In this document: positions 46,160-56,799 of the stretch, piece after piece
How positions within the stretch are numbered: position 1 is the first letter of the stretch
How the letters are laid out: every line of letters starts with the position of its first letter
NCBI GenBank assembly: GCA_948567375.1
Contig: OX419762.1
Span: 42,389,034-42,453,033 of the forward strand
DNA: 64,000 nt
Direction: 5' to 3'
Origin: Lunularia cruciata
Taxonomy: Eukaryota > Streptophyta > Marchantiopsida > Lunulariales > Lunulariaceae
Translations under genes and position numbers: made by a program
Notes under the pieces: generated by a model
Told to the model about the DNA's origin: nothing
Databases searched by the model: none
Seen by the model: the letters and a program-made list of their open reading frames with translations, nothing else

Positions 46160-47030
46160 AGGCGACATACCCGTCCCTCACCAGACTGCCAACCGGGTCT
46201 ATAAGAGGCTATCTCCTCCCAATAGTCAATGCTGAAACCCATAGGGTATAACACTGCTCCCCCAACTAGCACATCATATGACTCAGCTATCGTTGCAATA
46301 GCCTGAGCTCTCACCACCGAGCTATCAGTTGGATGACTAGGCTGAACCTGGACAACAAGCTCTCCACATGTGATGTACTATGTTGAACCACCACCAAGAG
46401 ATGTCTGGATCTGAAATGGACACCTCTCCACATCGGTCTTCCGTAATTCCAGACCGACAACTGCAGCCTTCCCCAACATAAGGGGCTGCGCACCAGAGTC
46501 TAACAAGACTCTCTATGGTGTATAGACCTTCCTTGAAGGTCCCACCAAATAAAAAATCCCCCTCTGGTTATCCAATAGGACAACACCAGGTGTAAACCGC
46601 GCTCTCTCAAAGGCCGGTCTAGCTGGCAACTCCTCCAGTCTAGCCGCTATTGCCTGCCATAAACCACTGGTCGCTGAACGGATCCCATGCTCCTCAACCA
46701 AGTCAGCTCCACTACCAACCACCTCTGCTCTAGTAGTAGGAACTGCACCATCCCTACTCTCACACAACGTGGCAGCCAACCGGAACACTAGGGCTGGGTC
46801 AACTCCCAATGTAAACATGTCACTGGCTGAAAACAAAGGATGCCGCATAATCAGCTGAGCCGCCCCCAACATCATGCTAGACTCAGTCTGTGTAGTAGTA
46901 GGTGGTTGACTAGCAGGTAGTCCATCATGTACTCCATCACCACCTACCACACCTGCACTGGGACGTCTAGGAACCATGGATATCGTCTGCAATGCCTCAG
47001 ATAGCGTGAAAGATTGGGAAGTCTGACCTG
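46160..47030 (-). pseudogene. M1 aspartic protease region
   Basis: Pol frame opening near 47,030 (ETGQTSQSFTLSEALQ). The active-site triplet lies in VLLDSGAQPLMLGKA near 46,480-46,510. The protease C-terminal part follows as DVLVGGAVLYPMGFSIDYW. TAG stops lie at 46,513 and 46,378. About 370 bp of linker with no recognised domain (46,160-45,790) separates it from the methyltransferase. Confidence 0.8.
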
Positions 47031-47048
47031 TCTCCCAACCTCTCCTCT

Positions 47049-48776
47049 CTATGGATCCAACTCCACTAATGCTCCTCTAGGCTCTGGAGCACATACTGCA
47101 CTCCTAGTCACTACTGCAGATGCATCCACCTGGGCTGCTCCGTGCATGAAGTCCAAAGCATCTCTATCACCAGCATATGAGGTGGAAGCCTCAGCACCCG
47201 AATCTGATCTCCTCTGAGCAATAGCCATACTAGCCAATCTCTGCTCCAACTGCTCAATCCGAGTAGCAATAGCTGTGTCAAAAGTAAGGGCAGGTACTGC
47301 ACCCCTACTAGGTGTAGATCCTCTACCACCACCTCTACCACCTCGTCCTCCATGAACTAGAGCTCCTCTACTACCAGCCATAGCAGCCCTACCACTCCGT
47401 AACTCCGGGTGTAGGTCAAAACACCGATCACTAGTGTGACCAAATCTGTGGCAGTGCTCACACTGCCTCTGTGTTGGCTGTGATGCACCCAAGGTATCAG
47501 GTCCACTACCCTGGGTACACTCTCTCCTATGGTGAGGTCCACCACAAGTCCAACAAGCAACACCACCACTCATTGGCTGCTGTTGACCCGAAAATGAGGG
47601 TAAGGGTCTAACTCCACTAGGCCCTCCACTCGCTCCATAGGATCTGGGCTGTCCACCCTGTCCTCAAAAACCAACTGGGAGTGGTGCACTCTACTGCACT
47701 CTAGAAGAAGTCACAGCCGTGGATGAGGTCTCCCTACCAAATCCAGATGTCACCACTCTCTCCTCCACCATATTGAGCTCAATACGCTCAGCCAAACCAA
47801 AGACTACTGCCAAAGTGGGCGAAGTAGCCTGCAACAACGTAGCATCATGAACTCTACATCGCAACTCCCTGTCCAGTATCCCATACCAAAACTGGACTGC
47901 CTGGGCCTCAATAACTCCCTGAGTGAAACTGATCAGCCGCCTCATGCGAGTGTATGCCTCGCGTAGGCTCTCTCCAGCCTTCCGCTGAAACTCCTATAAG
48001 TTCCTCAGCTTGTCAGTCCGTACTCCCTGGTAGTTCTGCTTCTAACATAGGAAGAACTCCACCATGGGGTTAAACCCCGGTACCACACCACCTCCTGCAG
48101 CGGTACCTCCACTCGTAGTAGCACTATCTCTAGCTAGTGCACCTCCACTAGCTCCACCAACACTACTCGAGCTAGAACTTGTAGGTATAGCCGATCTACT
48201 CCTGGCCACCAAACCTAAAGTGACGGAGACATAGTGTGGAGACCAATATTGTCTCCATAACTCAATCTCCTCCAAATGAGCTCTCCTGAACTCATGGTAG
48301 TCATCCATTGGCGGACCCTCCAAGTGCTGAAACAACCCCTTCCATGCCATGAAGGGTGTGAACAAAGTCGAGTTCCGCATCTGCTGCAAATCACACCAAC
48401 TATCGAACTCCTGGATGAAGTCATCCAACTCAATGGTACCCATTGTACCAGAGTAATGCCTAGGGCCTTTGGAGGCCCCATAAATCTTGTCCATGTCCCA
48501 CAACAACAGTGCGGACACACCAAGTGCACTCTCAACTGAATCAGCTCCTGTGTCAAACTCCAACTCAGAGTCAATCTCCTCCCTCACTGGGACCTGAGAT
48601 ACAGGCTGATACCGAGCACCACTCCAAGTAAACCCACTGTGTACTGTAGGGCTAACTCCTCTGGAATCTCCAAAGAACTCTGTCGGGACAAAGTAACCGC
48701 AACAGCAAACCCGAACCACCAACTGCAACCGTAAGTTGCAACCGCAAGTGCCAACACCAAGTGCCAACACCACCAA
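47049..48776 (-). pseudogene. M1 gag with two zinc-knuckle-like motifs
   Basis: Gag core near 48,500-48,200 (TIELDDFIQEFDSWCDL, FTPFMAWKGLFQHLEG), then ESLREAYTRMRRLISFTQGV. The nucleocapsid part carries a variant knuckle (CWTCGGPHHRREC) and a canonical CX2CX4HX4C knuckle (CEHCHRFGHTSDRC) near 47,430-47,475, followed by a Gly/Arg-rich stretch. Stops: 48,042 and about 47,996 (TAG), 47,691 (TAG), 47,664 (TGA). The frame ends at 47,049, just where the pol frame, related by -1, becomes open. Confidence 0.87.
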
Positions 48777-50040
48777 GCACCACCCACTAATGTAACTCTA
48801 ACCGAGATAACTACACTAGGGGAAATGGCAACCTTTAACCTACCATCATAACACGCACTCTCATGGTCTACAGGTCATCACTTCCTGCCTCACCGGAGAG
48901 AAACAAAGGTAGTTTGACTGGTCATCACTCCAGCCTCACCACCGAGAGCACACTAGAGCACCAACGCTCAAAAGTCAGGGCACCTCACACAAACGTGGTG
49001 CACAAACAGGAAGCAGAGAATGGAGGGGGTCCAATCACAAGAAATCTAAACAAAAACCCTCCATCTCATAACACAACATGGGACTGACTCTGCCACCATT
49101 TGGCATTTGACATAAGAGTAGTTTGTATCTAAGTTCTAAGCTACCAAGATCACCAAGAATGGGATCAAACTGCCTCTCCTAGCCAAAACTACATGTGTAT
49201 AGATAACAGTGGCACAGTCACTAGAACAACAAGTGAGGGTGGACCAGTTAGCTAGGGCACCAGTCTAGGAACAAGATATCTAGGGGTCAAACCCTGTTGC
49301 GCACAATCTAGCAGGAAAGGTAGATTTTGCCAACCAATGACCAAGATCTACTCTAAACTAGCTAGCCTCACGCCAGCAAGCTGGCTTGCTGACCCTTCTA
49401 GGCCTTCGTAGCCTCTCATAGCCCACAGCCCTATGCCTCAAAGCGCCGAAATTCAGCCAAATGAGGCCTTTCTTGTTGCCACTTCGAACCTCCTCCAAAA
49501 TTGGCAAAACTTCTCCAAATTTGTGAAAGTCCTCCAAACTAGCAAAACTCCTCCAAATCTGGCCAAACAGCAAAAACTCCTCCAATTCTGGCGTAAATCT
49601 GATGTAAATCTTACATAAAATCTGACGTAAACTCTAAAGATGGATGTCTGCCAAATCCCCCGCTAACTTTCCACTCGAGCCAAATTGACAAAACAGGTTT
49701 TTCCAAATCACAATTTCATGAGAAAAGCTTCCCAACTCCACCTTCAATTTGACTTTCTGAGCCCAACTCGCAGCAAATTGGTCATGCTTTCACCTCCTGA
49801 GCTCAAAATCACAACACTGCTCAAAAATTGCTCCTTCTTTGCTCAAAATTTGGCCAGCACTTCCGCACACCATCCGTCTAACTGCCAAATCTGCATCAAC
49901 TGAACGAGCTTGTGCACACTAGGGAAACACAGAACTTGAATCGAGCTACCACGATCCACCGAGCTTGGAGATACCACCAACACTCAAAGTCCTACACTCA
50001 AAGTCCTGCACCCAATTTCTCCATGACTTCACTTCTCTGA
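48777..50040 (-). other. M1 leader between right LTR and gag, no gene
   Basis: About 1.26 kb without convincing coding sequence. Two candidate primer sites are seen in element orientation. One is TGGTGGCAGAGTCAG at 49,084-49,098 (12 of 15 bases match the initiator-Met site). The other is a weaker TACATCAGAG abutting the LTR at about 50,030-50,043. Which one is used affects where the 5' LTR really ends. Confidence 0.5.
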
Positions 50041-50482
50041 TGTAATCAGATTGCTTACCACTCTCAACTCAGATCAGTACTTGATTTGTCACTCTATGAA
50101 CTGCCAACAACTGTGCACTAATTACAGTCAACCCACACCCACTCAAGCATAGAGAATCCAGGTGACGCTCACCGGCCTCTGTCCACCATAGCCAGGAACT
50201 CGAAGTCTCAACATCAGAGAAGTGAGCTCTCTAGAGCTCACTTCAAAACTATACCCCCCTGGACTCGAGCTACCATTGAAACCCTAACGGTCCCACTAAC
50301 GGCACACTCGATGGTGTGAACGGTGCAAAGTGATGGTGGGCCCTACCGTGAAGTCAGTACCCCAAACACAAAATCTAACCATCAAAAAGTAGTCCTTGAG
50401 AAATTGCTGAAATAACTCTAACTATTGTCATTGGAACTCCAGTGCCAGAGCATCTAGATGCGGAACTACAAATGGCGTGACA
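50041..50482 (-). repeat. M1 right terminal repeat (5' LTR core)
   Basis: About 442 bp, TG...CA ended in element orientation (TGTCACGCC to GATTACA). It matches 40,869-41,317 with scattered differences. No 107-bp block flanks it. Confidence 0.87.
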
Positions 50483-50487
50483 CATGA

Positions 50488-52795
50488 GGATGAGGGATAG
50501 AGGGACAAGTGGTGGGACATCCTCCCTATAGGGTGCTCCATTGGTATAGGAGAAGGACTTGACTTGGGGATTGGAGGGAATCCATCTAGATAAAGCACAC
50601 CAATTATGGATATATGTTGAAAAGACAATATAAAGGTCTACCCTCTACTCTCAAATACAAGGTGTGAGGTGCCTGATGAGGAGTGACACTAGAGATAATC
50701 TCTCCATGGCACCGTGCTTATGAACAAAATGGAAAAATCAGAAAATAATCCATTGAGAGTGTGTACCTCTCAAAGAGTACAAAGTGTTAAAAGGCCATGA
50801 CAAGAAAGTGAGACATAATAGAGAAATGCTAAGTAACCCAACACAAAAGAGAAAACAACAAGGAAAAGGACAAAAGACAAAGAAACAGAAGCAAACAAGA
50901 GAGGTGATGAGTGCCTAGCTGCAATAGTTGGAGATAGTCCGACCCCTCCGATGTCCAATCCATAGGTAGAATTGACCGCCTATCCATGCTAGCAGTGCTT
51001 TGCTCGTAATCCCATACATGTGCCGATGTTATCCGAAATAGTGGGTCCTGGAAGCTGCTCTAGCAAACTCTCTACTCCATGGTATGTCCTTCTTTGCATC
51101 ACCAAGGTGATAGTGTAGCATGTAGAGGTAGTCACATAGACCTCCAATCTGGTAGATATATCCTAGGCTAGCTAAACCGTAGGGCTGTTGTTAAACCCTA
51201 AATGTGCCTTAAGCATCTACATTATGCACTTGAAACCCTCCATCAACCTCTAATCCCTAATTTAGCCCGGAAGGTGCTAAAGTTCACTTAATTTTTACTC
51301 ACTCAATCCCACATGCAGACATGCATCCTTAATCCCGCAAGCTAAATCCTTACATGCTTACACCTTAATCCAGCACGGATGCTAGTGTTTCTCTTGGGCA
51401 GGGTTGTGGTGTTCCAATATCATGGCCCAAACCATGGTTCATGGCGCTACCTTTTGATCTGACCGGTTACTTCCATCCTCTTGGGTTTTAGTCCCATTTT
51501 ACCCCTTTGTTTTTTCCTTGTTCTGCTTGATGGGAGTCTTTTCATCCTTCTTGGTTTCACACGCGGCTGCGTTTTGCTTGTTACTTCCATCAAATCCCCT
51601 TTTGTCCATCAATGTCGATGATCCTTCACTTAATGTAAACCACGATAGTGCTCAGGGTCTCGGTTATGCTTCGCGCGCGTGTGGCTCTCCGACCCAAGAA
51701 TTAACCTTGTGTGGGCATCGTCTCGCTGCAGTTGCCCCAACAGTAATTGAGAATAGTCTAATCCAAACTAGCCTAATTAAACTAATCTGTTCTTGTCTGA
51801 AACGAAGACTGCTCCTGTTGATCAATTTCTATTACATGCGTTGATAAAAAGCCACTCCTGCGAATTGAAATCTCGTGCTTCCCAGTCCCAAGCGCCATGC
51901 TTGAGATAAATTCAACTCCTGCGAATTGATTTCTCATGCGTCCCTACTACTTGACTCCGGTTTGGGCAACCGATCTTGTATCTTGGCCCTTGGGATAAAA
52001 GAAGTGAACCTTTTTTGTATAGTATAGGAGTCTACCCTACTGCAAAGTCAATTTGGTTTACCATGGTAACTCACAATTTCATTCATAGATTGCGTCAGAT
52101 CTTGTAATGAGATAATTTAGTCCAGGTGAACTAAGGGGAAGCTTGAAACACCTCACACACTTATCTTTCAATTACACTCATTTTCAGTGACAGTCAGATT
52201 TGACTGGTAAATAATAAGATACCTACGACTGACTGGGAAATGAGTGGAAAGTTATTCTCACATAGTTTTCGAATGTCTTTCAGAAAAAGGTGATCGAAGG
52301 ATTCATTATAAACCAAATTGAATCATGATTTGATGGGTTAAAACACATGCCATTCTTATTTCGCCATTCCTGTGAGCGAAAAGACTTGGCAATACGATAT
52401 TATAGGAGGGATTCTGTTCGCATATTATTGCTCGCATATTATTGCTCGCATATTATCTTTTATGCGTGACTGGGAGGATTCTGCCTGCATAAACAGTAAA
52501 GTCAAAAGGCATTATCTATTACTATGTTCACTTTTCATTGCCTTTCAGAAGATCTCCACCTCAAGCGAAAAGGGCGACCGCGTAGGATAACAAGAAAGAT
52601 GGGAAGACCCTATCGACCCCGTACAAAGCATAAAACACGCGAGTTAAATGGGGCTAAGCAAAATTAGAATGAGGACTCTGGACTGAAGGCGGGTATAGCT
52701 GTCCCAGGAGAGGAAGATAAGCGTGAACAAAAGGCATCGAGGTCGAACTCACTTACACAGTCAGCTTTCTGAGTCAGTGGAAGTTTTGGTCGAAG
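50488..52795. other. Duplicated 5' flank of P450-3, no supported gene
   Basis: Unit B counterpart of 3,445-6,003 and nearly collinear with it. It contains the rest of the LINE-like remnant (to about 51,150) and then P450 5' flank. No gene is supported. Confidence 0.6.
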
Positions 52796-55117
52796 ATGGA
52801 GCTCCCTTCTCTGGATTTGCTGGAGAACGGTGTCGTCACAATTGCAAGTGTGGCACTTTCTTTGGCTTAGGCGATGTTGATCGTCTTGCTCGTCAAGAGT
52901 CAAGAAGCTTGTGTTCAAGAGTGGGTGCAACTTCCCACCTGGACCTGCTAGATGACCTGCAATTGGGAATCTCCTTTTTCTGGCTGGCAAACGGCCTCAC
53001 CAGACTCTTCACGATCTCGCCCAGGTCCCCGGACAGATTTTCTCTTTGAAATTGGGTCCATTCCAGTCGTCATTGTAAGTTCCGCTGATATGGCGAAAGA
53101 GATCCTCAAGACCCAAGTTGCAGTGTTTCCATCTCGGGTTAGCCCGTCGGTTTTAGCCGAACTTTTCTCTATAATAATGATGTTGTTCTGGGACCACTAA
53201 CTCATCACTGGCATTTATTAAGAAAGATCTGCTCCACAGAGTTCTCGGGAGCCAAGGGCGTTGCACAATCCAAGGTAAATTTACCTATCTCTGGACTTGC
53301 GTGTGGCCACACCGGATAGGAGTTCGAATTGGATTCCTCATGCTATTATCGAAAGAGATACCATCTTCAGTCATGGCAGCTGGATAACTTCAGAATCTGC
53401 GCCGTGTTGTTTCGTCTCTTATGATGATTCTGGCTCCTCAAATGAAGCTTGCAATCCGAGCACAATAGACGTGTCTAAATTCAAAGTCTTACAGAAGGAA
53501 CATTTAGACTGAATGGTGCGGGCTCTACTCTGTAGGCATATAATGACATTAGCCTGCAGTAGGTTTTTGATGAGTCTCGTGATGTGCAATATTAGTCCAG
53601 TGTGGTCACTGCCAGATAATGCATGTGGGGTCTATATTGAGCGATGAATCTGTAGCTGCGACTGCATCGCATGGATGTGGGTACTCGTCTGTGGAATCAT
53701 GCGAGTAGCGTACCGTGTACTGATCTGATAGACCGACAGCATTCTCTCGAATATCTGACATTTTTAATCGCGATTAACATTCAGGAGGCGAGTCATTTTC
53801 AAGAGGCCCAATTTCGGCCTACATTTATTTGATGGTTCAGACCGTCTTCTACTATCTCACATGTAATTAACTTTGAAATGACAGCTAGAGACTGTCTTAG
53901 ATGCAAGTTGGTCGGTCCATCCATATGCCCTTGCCATGGACGATCAATCGGGAGTAGTTCTGCAGATGTAACAGGGTGGCCACGGAGCACACGCTACGGA
54001 GGGATATAATATTGGGGCATGCTCATGAAATCCAGTGACACAAGTTTTATTGTGTCTGATCTGCTTCTGTGTACTACAATGTCATTATTTCTCTTCGAAT
54101 TGCATACAAGATCTGCAGGCACTGAAGGATCCGCTCCAGCTAACGACTAGCATAGCATGTAAGTCTGAACCATCGAATAAACTCTCACAACTGTTCAACT
54201 TCGGGGATTGGGTTCACAGGTTTAAGGCAATACTATCCTGTAGGTTGTTTCCAGAACATAAGCACTGATCGCATATTCACCTCGATATTGCAGGTCATAA
54301 GGAGAGAAGAGACGATGAGAGCGATAAATGGCCTGCTGAGAAGGTCTCAGGGTGAGAAACTTTGATGATGTGTATTTGGCTCTGAGTGCGGTGAACTTTC
54401 ACCACACTTGTCGACTCCTGTTTGGACCGGGATATTACGAAGGCTCTTCGTTGACTGCATTTGATGCTGACACCTTTCCGCTTCTAGTGAGAAGTGTAGC
54501 CAGCAGGAGGATTAACGCACCGGGTGAAATGTTCCCATACTTGAGGTGGTTGGATGTTGGTGGGGCCGAACCCTATTTAAAAAGCACCCGTAAACAGTTA
54601 GACGACTTCTTACGCAGAATTATGGAGAACCGCCGCAACCAACGCGCCAAGAATCCTGATGATGACAGTTGAAACTTTTCAAGTGTGTTGCTGACGATTC
54701 AAGAGAACAAAGATGAACCTACTATAAATTATGTGGATATCAAAGCCATGCTGCTGGTAAGAATTTAACGTTGCATCGTAGCTCCTTTCCGAGAAATATT
54801 GTCTCCTTACTTTCCTATGCAACAGCCTCATGTTTCATCTGATTGATCTGCAGAAGTTATGTTGCTTTGTGGATTCAAATGCAATTGAATCCATGTTCTC
54901 AGTCACATGATCTTTCTAATTGCAGATATTTCTTTTGAATATCCCTCGCAAGTTTTAGGAGGGCAAAAACAGCGTATCGCTCTTGCAAGAAGTTTAGCAA
55001 TTCAACCAGATTTTCTTTTGTTAGATGAACCTTTTGGTGTTAGAATACCTAGAATAGAGTCACTCGCAAGCTGCCGAAGAAACCGAATAATTAAAGAGTT
55101 TCAACATTGAAGTGAAC
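52796..55117 (+). pseudogene. Cytochrome P450 pseudogene 3 (CYP71 clan), lacks exon 3
   Basis: Has the ATG (52,796, MELPSLDLLENG) but the same codon-25 TAG as P450-1. A 7-bp tandem duplication (AGTCAAG near 52,905) then shifts exon 1. Exon 1 ends near 53,274 (AAG/GTAAAT). Exon 2 starts at 54,295 (TGCAG acceptor) and is broken by a 1-bp insertion (about 54,363) and a TGA at about 54,670. Its body is otherwise clear (RLLFGPGYYEGSSL, FPYLRWLDVGG). The donor after KAMLL (GTAAGA) is kept. Homology stops at the exon 3 acceptor (about 55,117-55,147), so the I-helix and heme loop are absent. Intron 2 holds a foreign 124-bp insert at 54,918. Confidence 0.85.
54918..55041 (+). pseudogene. cysA: 124-bp plastid cysA-like (ABC transporter ATPase) fragment
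   Basis: Intron 2 of P450-2 reads GATCTTTCT then AGAATACCTAG without interruption. P450-3 has 124 extra bases at that exact join. The insert has an open frame with an ABC signature region ([12 protein letters not shown]; the usual LSGGQ has become VLGGQ), then [12 protein letters not shown] and the Walker B motif LLLDEPFG. This matches sulfate-importer ATPase CysA, which is plastid-encoded (formerly mbpX) in liverworts and many green algae. The most likely origin is plastid DNA captured in the nucleus. A bacterial origin is the alternative. No promoter or start of its own. Confidence 0.82.
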
Positions 55118-56799
55118 TTTGACGGCTCCTATTTCCTTATATGACAGGTATACTTGAGATTATATGACAGGTAGACAGTAGATTCCCTTTTACTCCACCA
55201 CCGATTCACGTGAAGTTCAATAGTTTCCTGGCTTGCCACGTTTGCATGCGGGAAACTTAGCAAACAGTTTCTAAAACATCCGGCCCGTGAACATTGGATA
55301 TGATAATGTGGAAATTGGATGTCTTACCGTACCTTGAGTGTGCATAGTCTGGCTTAGACTCTTGCCCAACTTCTCAAAGTGTATTGAAGAGCCACGTTCC
55401 ATAGAAATAACACCAGATGATATATTACCCTAAGGAAAATAAAAAAGTGTCACAAGACATAAACAAGTGCAAGGCTCAATGCTTCCAAAAGGCAAAGAAA
55501 AAAAATAAACATTAAAATGGTCCCAAAGCCGTGCATAGAGGAAAATGTTACATAACAATCTATGTAGAAGAGACAGAAGAAAAAAATTAGTTTATTGTTG
55601 GACTATGTGATAGAGATTCTCCAACGGTATATCTTGTAAGTGGGAGGGATGACCTAGCTTTGCTAGGTGTTCTTATTATTGCTTAAATTTGTAGTATAGA
55701 TACTCCAATGGTATATTTTTTATGTGGGTAGGGAGGACCCTCACAATGCTAGTTGTTACTAGTAATGCTGCTCATCCGTGAAAACCAAAGGCTTGAGAGC
55801 ATTATAAATGAATGAGATTTGTTGTTATTAGTAGAATGTGAGCATGGTTGTAGAGATAGCCCATATCCCTCTCCTTTGCAAGGCACCTTGTGTTGTTTCC
55901 TTGAGGAGACCGCCTGAGTGGTGATAAAGATGCCCAATAATCTCAATCACCAAAAGGACAAAAGAATCAGAGGATACTCATGGTGTGCAATATAGTACTC
56001 CTTGCACCAAGAGGCAATTGTCTCTACTCCTTGACTTATATGTTTGTCCATGCCAAGGAATCTACTCTTAAGGGGTTCACAACCATCATGTCATGCAAGG
56101 TACATCAATTATCCATGAAAGTAATAATATCTATTCTCACAAAATGAGGAGGTGATCCTAGTAGATCCAGCCATTGCTTAATTTGAACATGGGAGAGTGT
56201 AGTTCATAGGATTTGAGTCACTATATTGTGGACTATATCATGCACTAAGGTGAGCTCTCCACCTACTACACAATGTAAAATGTGTATACTATGATCATAT
56301 AGAGCCACATACACACTAGTCTAGTAGCCCTAGGTGTGTTGGATGTTGTATAGCTAGCCTCAATTGTAGAGTTGTGGTAAACTCTTGGAAAGTAAATTGG
56401 AAGTCTCTATCAAGGGAAGGCCTTGAGCTAGGGTTAGATCCTTTCACTCCACAAGAGAGATCCTAGCTTTATTAGGTAGCGGCACATCAATGAGGATGCT
56501 AGTAAGGATGTGAGTATACATACATTCAGATTTTCTTGAATCTTCCTAGAGTCTAGGGATACAAAGTCAATAAATGTATGGAGTGTTGTGCATGCACACT
56601 TTGGCAATAGGTCACAAGCCAATTAAATATATGTTTGGAAGTTGTAAATACCTAAATCCATTGTCTTGATAGGTTCCAAAAGAAAGGAACACTCTTGATG
56701 TAAGAAATTATTGGCTAAAAGTGGATCATCAGATCACATGCTCCTAAATATGCTTCTAGTGTAGTAGGCTCTTGAATATGACCCTACATCCACCCATGA
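55118..56799. other. No gene seen; unit B ends within it
   Basis: The first ~140 bp match P450 5'-flank sequence (8,811-8,880). Unit homology ends by about 55,260. The rest is AT-rich with no recognised feature. Confidence 0.5.

Larger units (their letters stand above)
40754..50487 (-). mobile_element. M1: Ty3/gypsy retrotransposon encoding a DNA methyltransferase and a PHD finger
   Basis: Body about 40,759-50,482 on the minus strand, flanked by CATGA (40,754-40,758 and 50,483-50,487). The unit A paralogue (3,438-3,452) shows the empty site, though the target already contains CATGACATGA, so the duplication length is not certain. Order from the right end: LTR, about 1.26-kb leader, gag with zinc knuckles, protease, C5-DNA methyltransferase, RT, RNase H, integrase, PHD finger, LTR. 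Protease through the RT N-terminus is one frame, and gag lies in the -1-related frame. The later change of frame comes with a deletion inside RT. About 18 premature stops, all TAG or TGA, are spread over it. The base composition is visibly richer in GC than the surroundings. Confidence 0.92.
35932..55260. repeat. Segmental duplication, unit B
   Basis: Direct copy of unit A (1 to about 7,676), interrupted by unit-B-only sequence at 38,800-40,460 and by element M1 at 40,759-50,482. Homology resumes in phase on both sides of M1, and the P450-1/P450-3 pair share the same TAG at codon 25. This shows one duplication event followed by separate insertions and deletions. Confidence 0.82.

Noticed and set aside
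54907-55110. 67-codon open frame looking like an ABC transporter protein
   Set aside because: Only the central ~37 codons derive from the cysA-like insert. The rest is P450 intron on both sides, so it is a chance fusion and not a gene.
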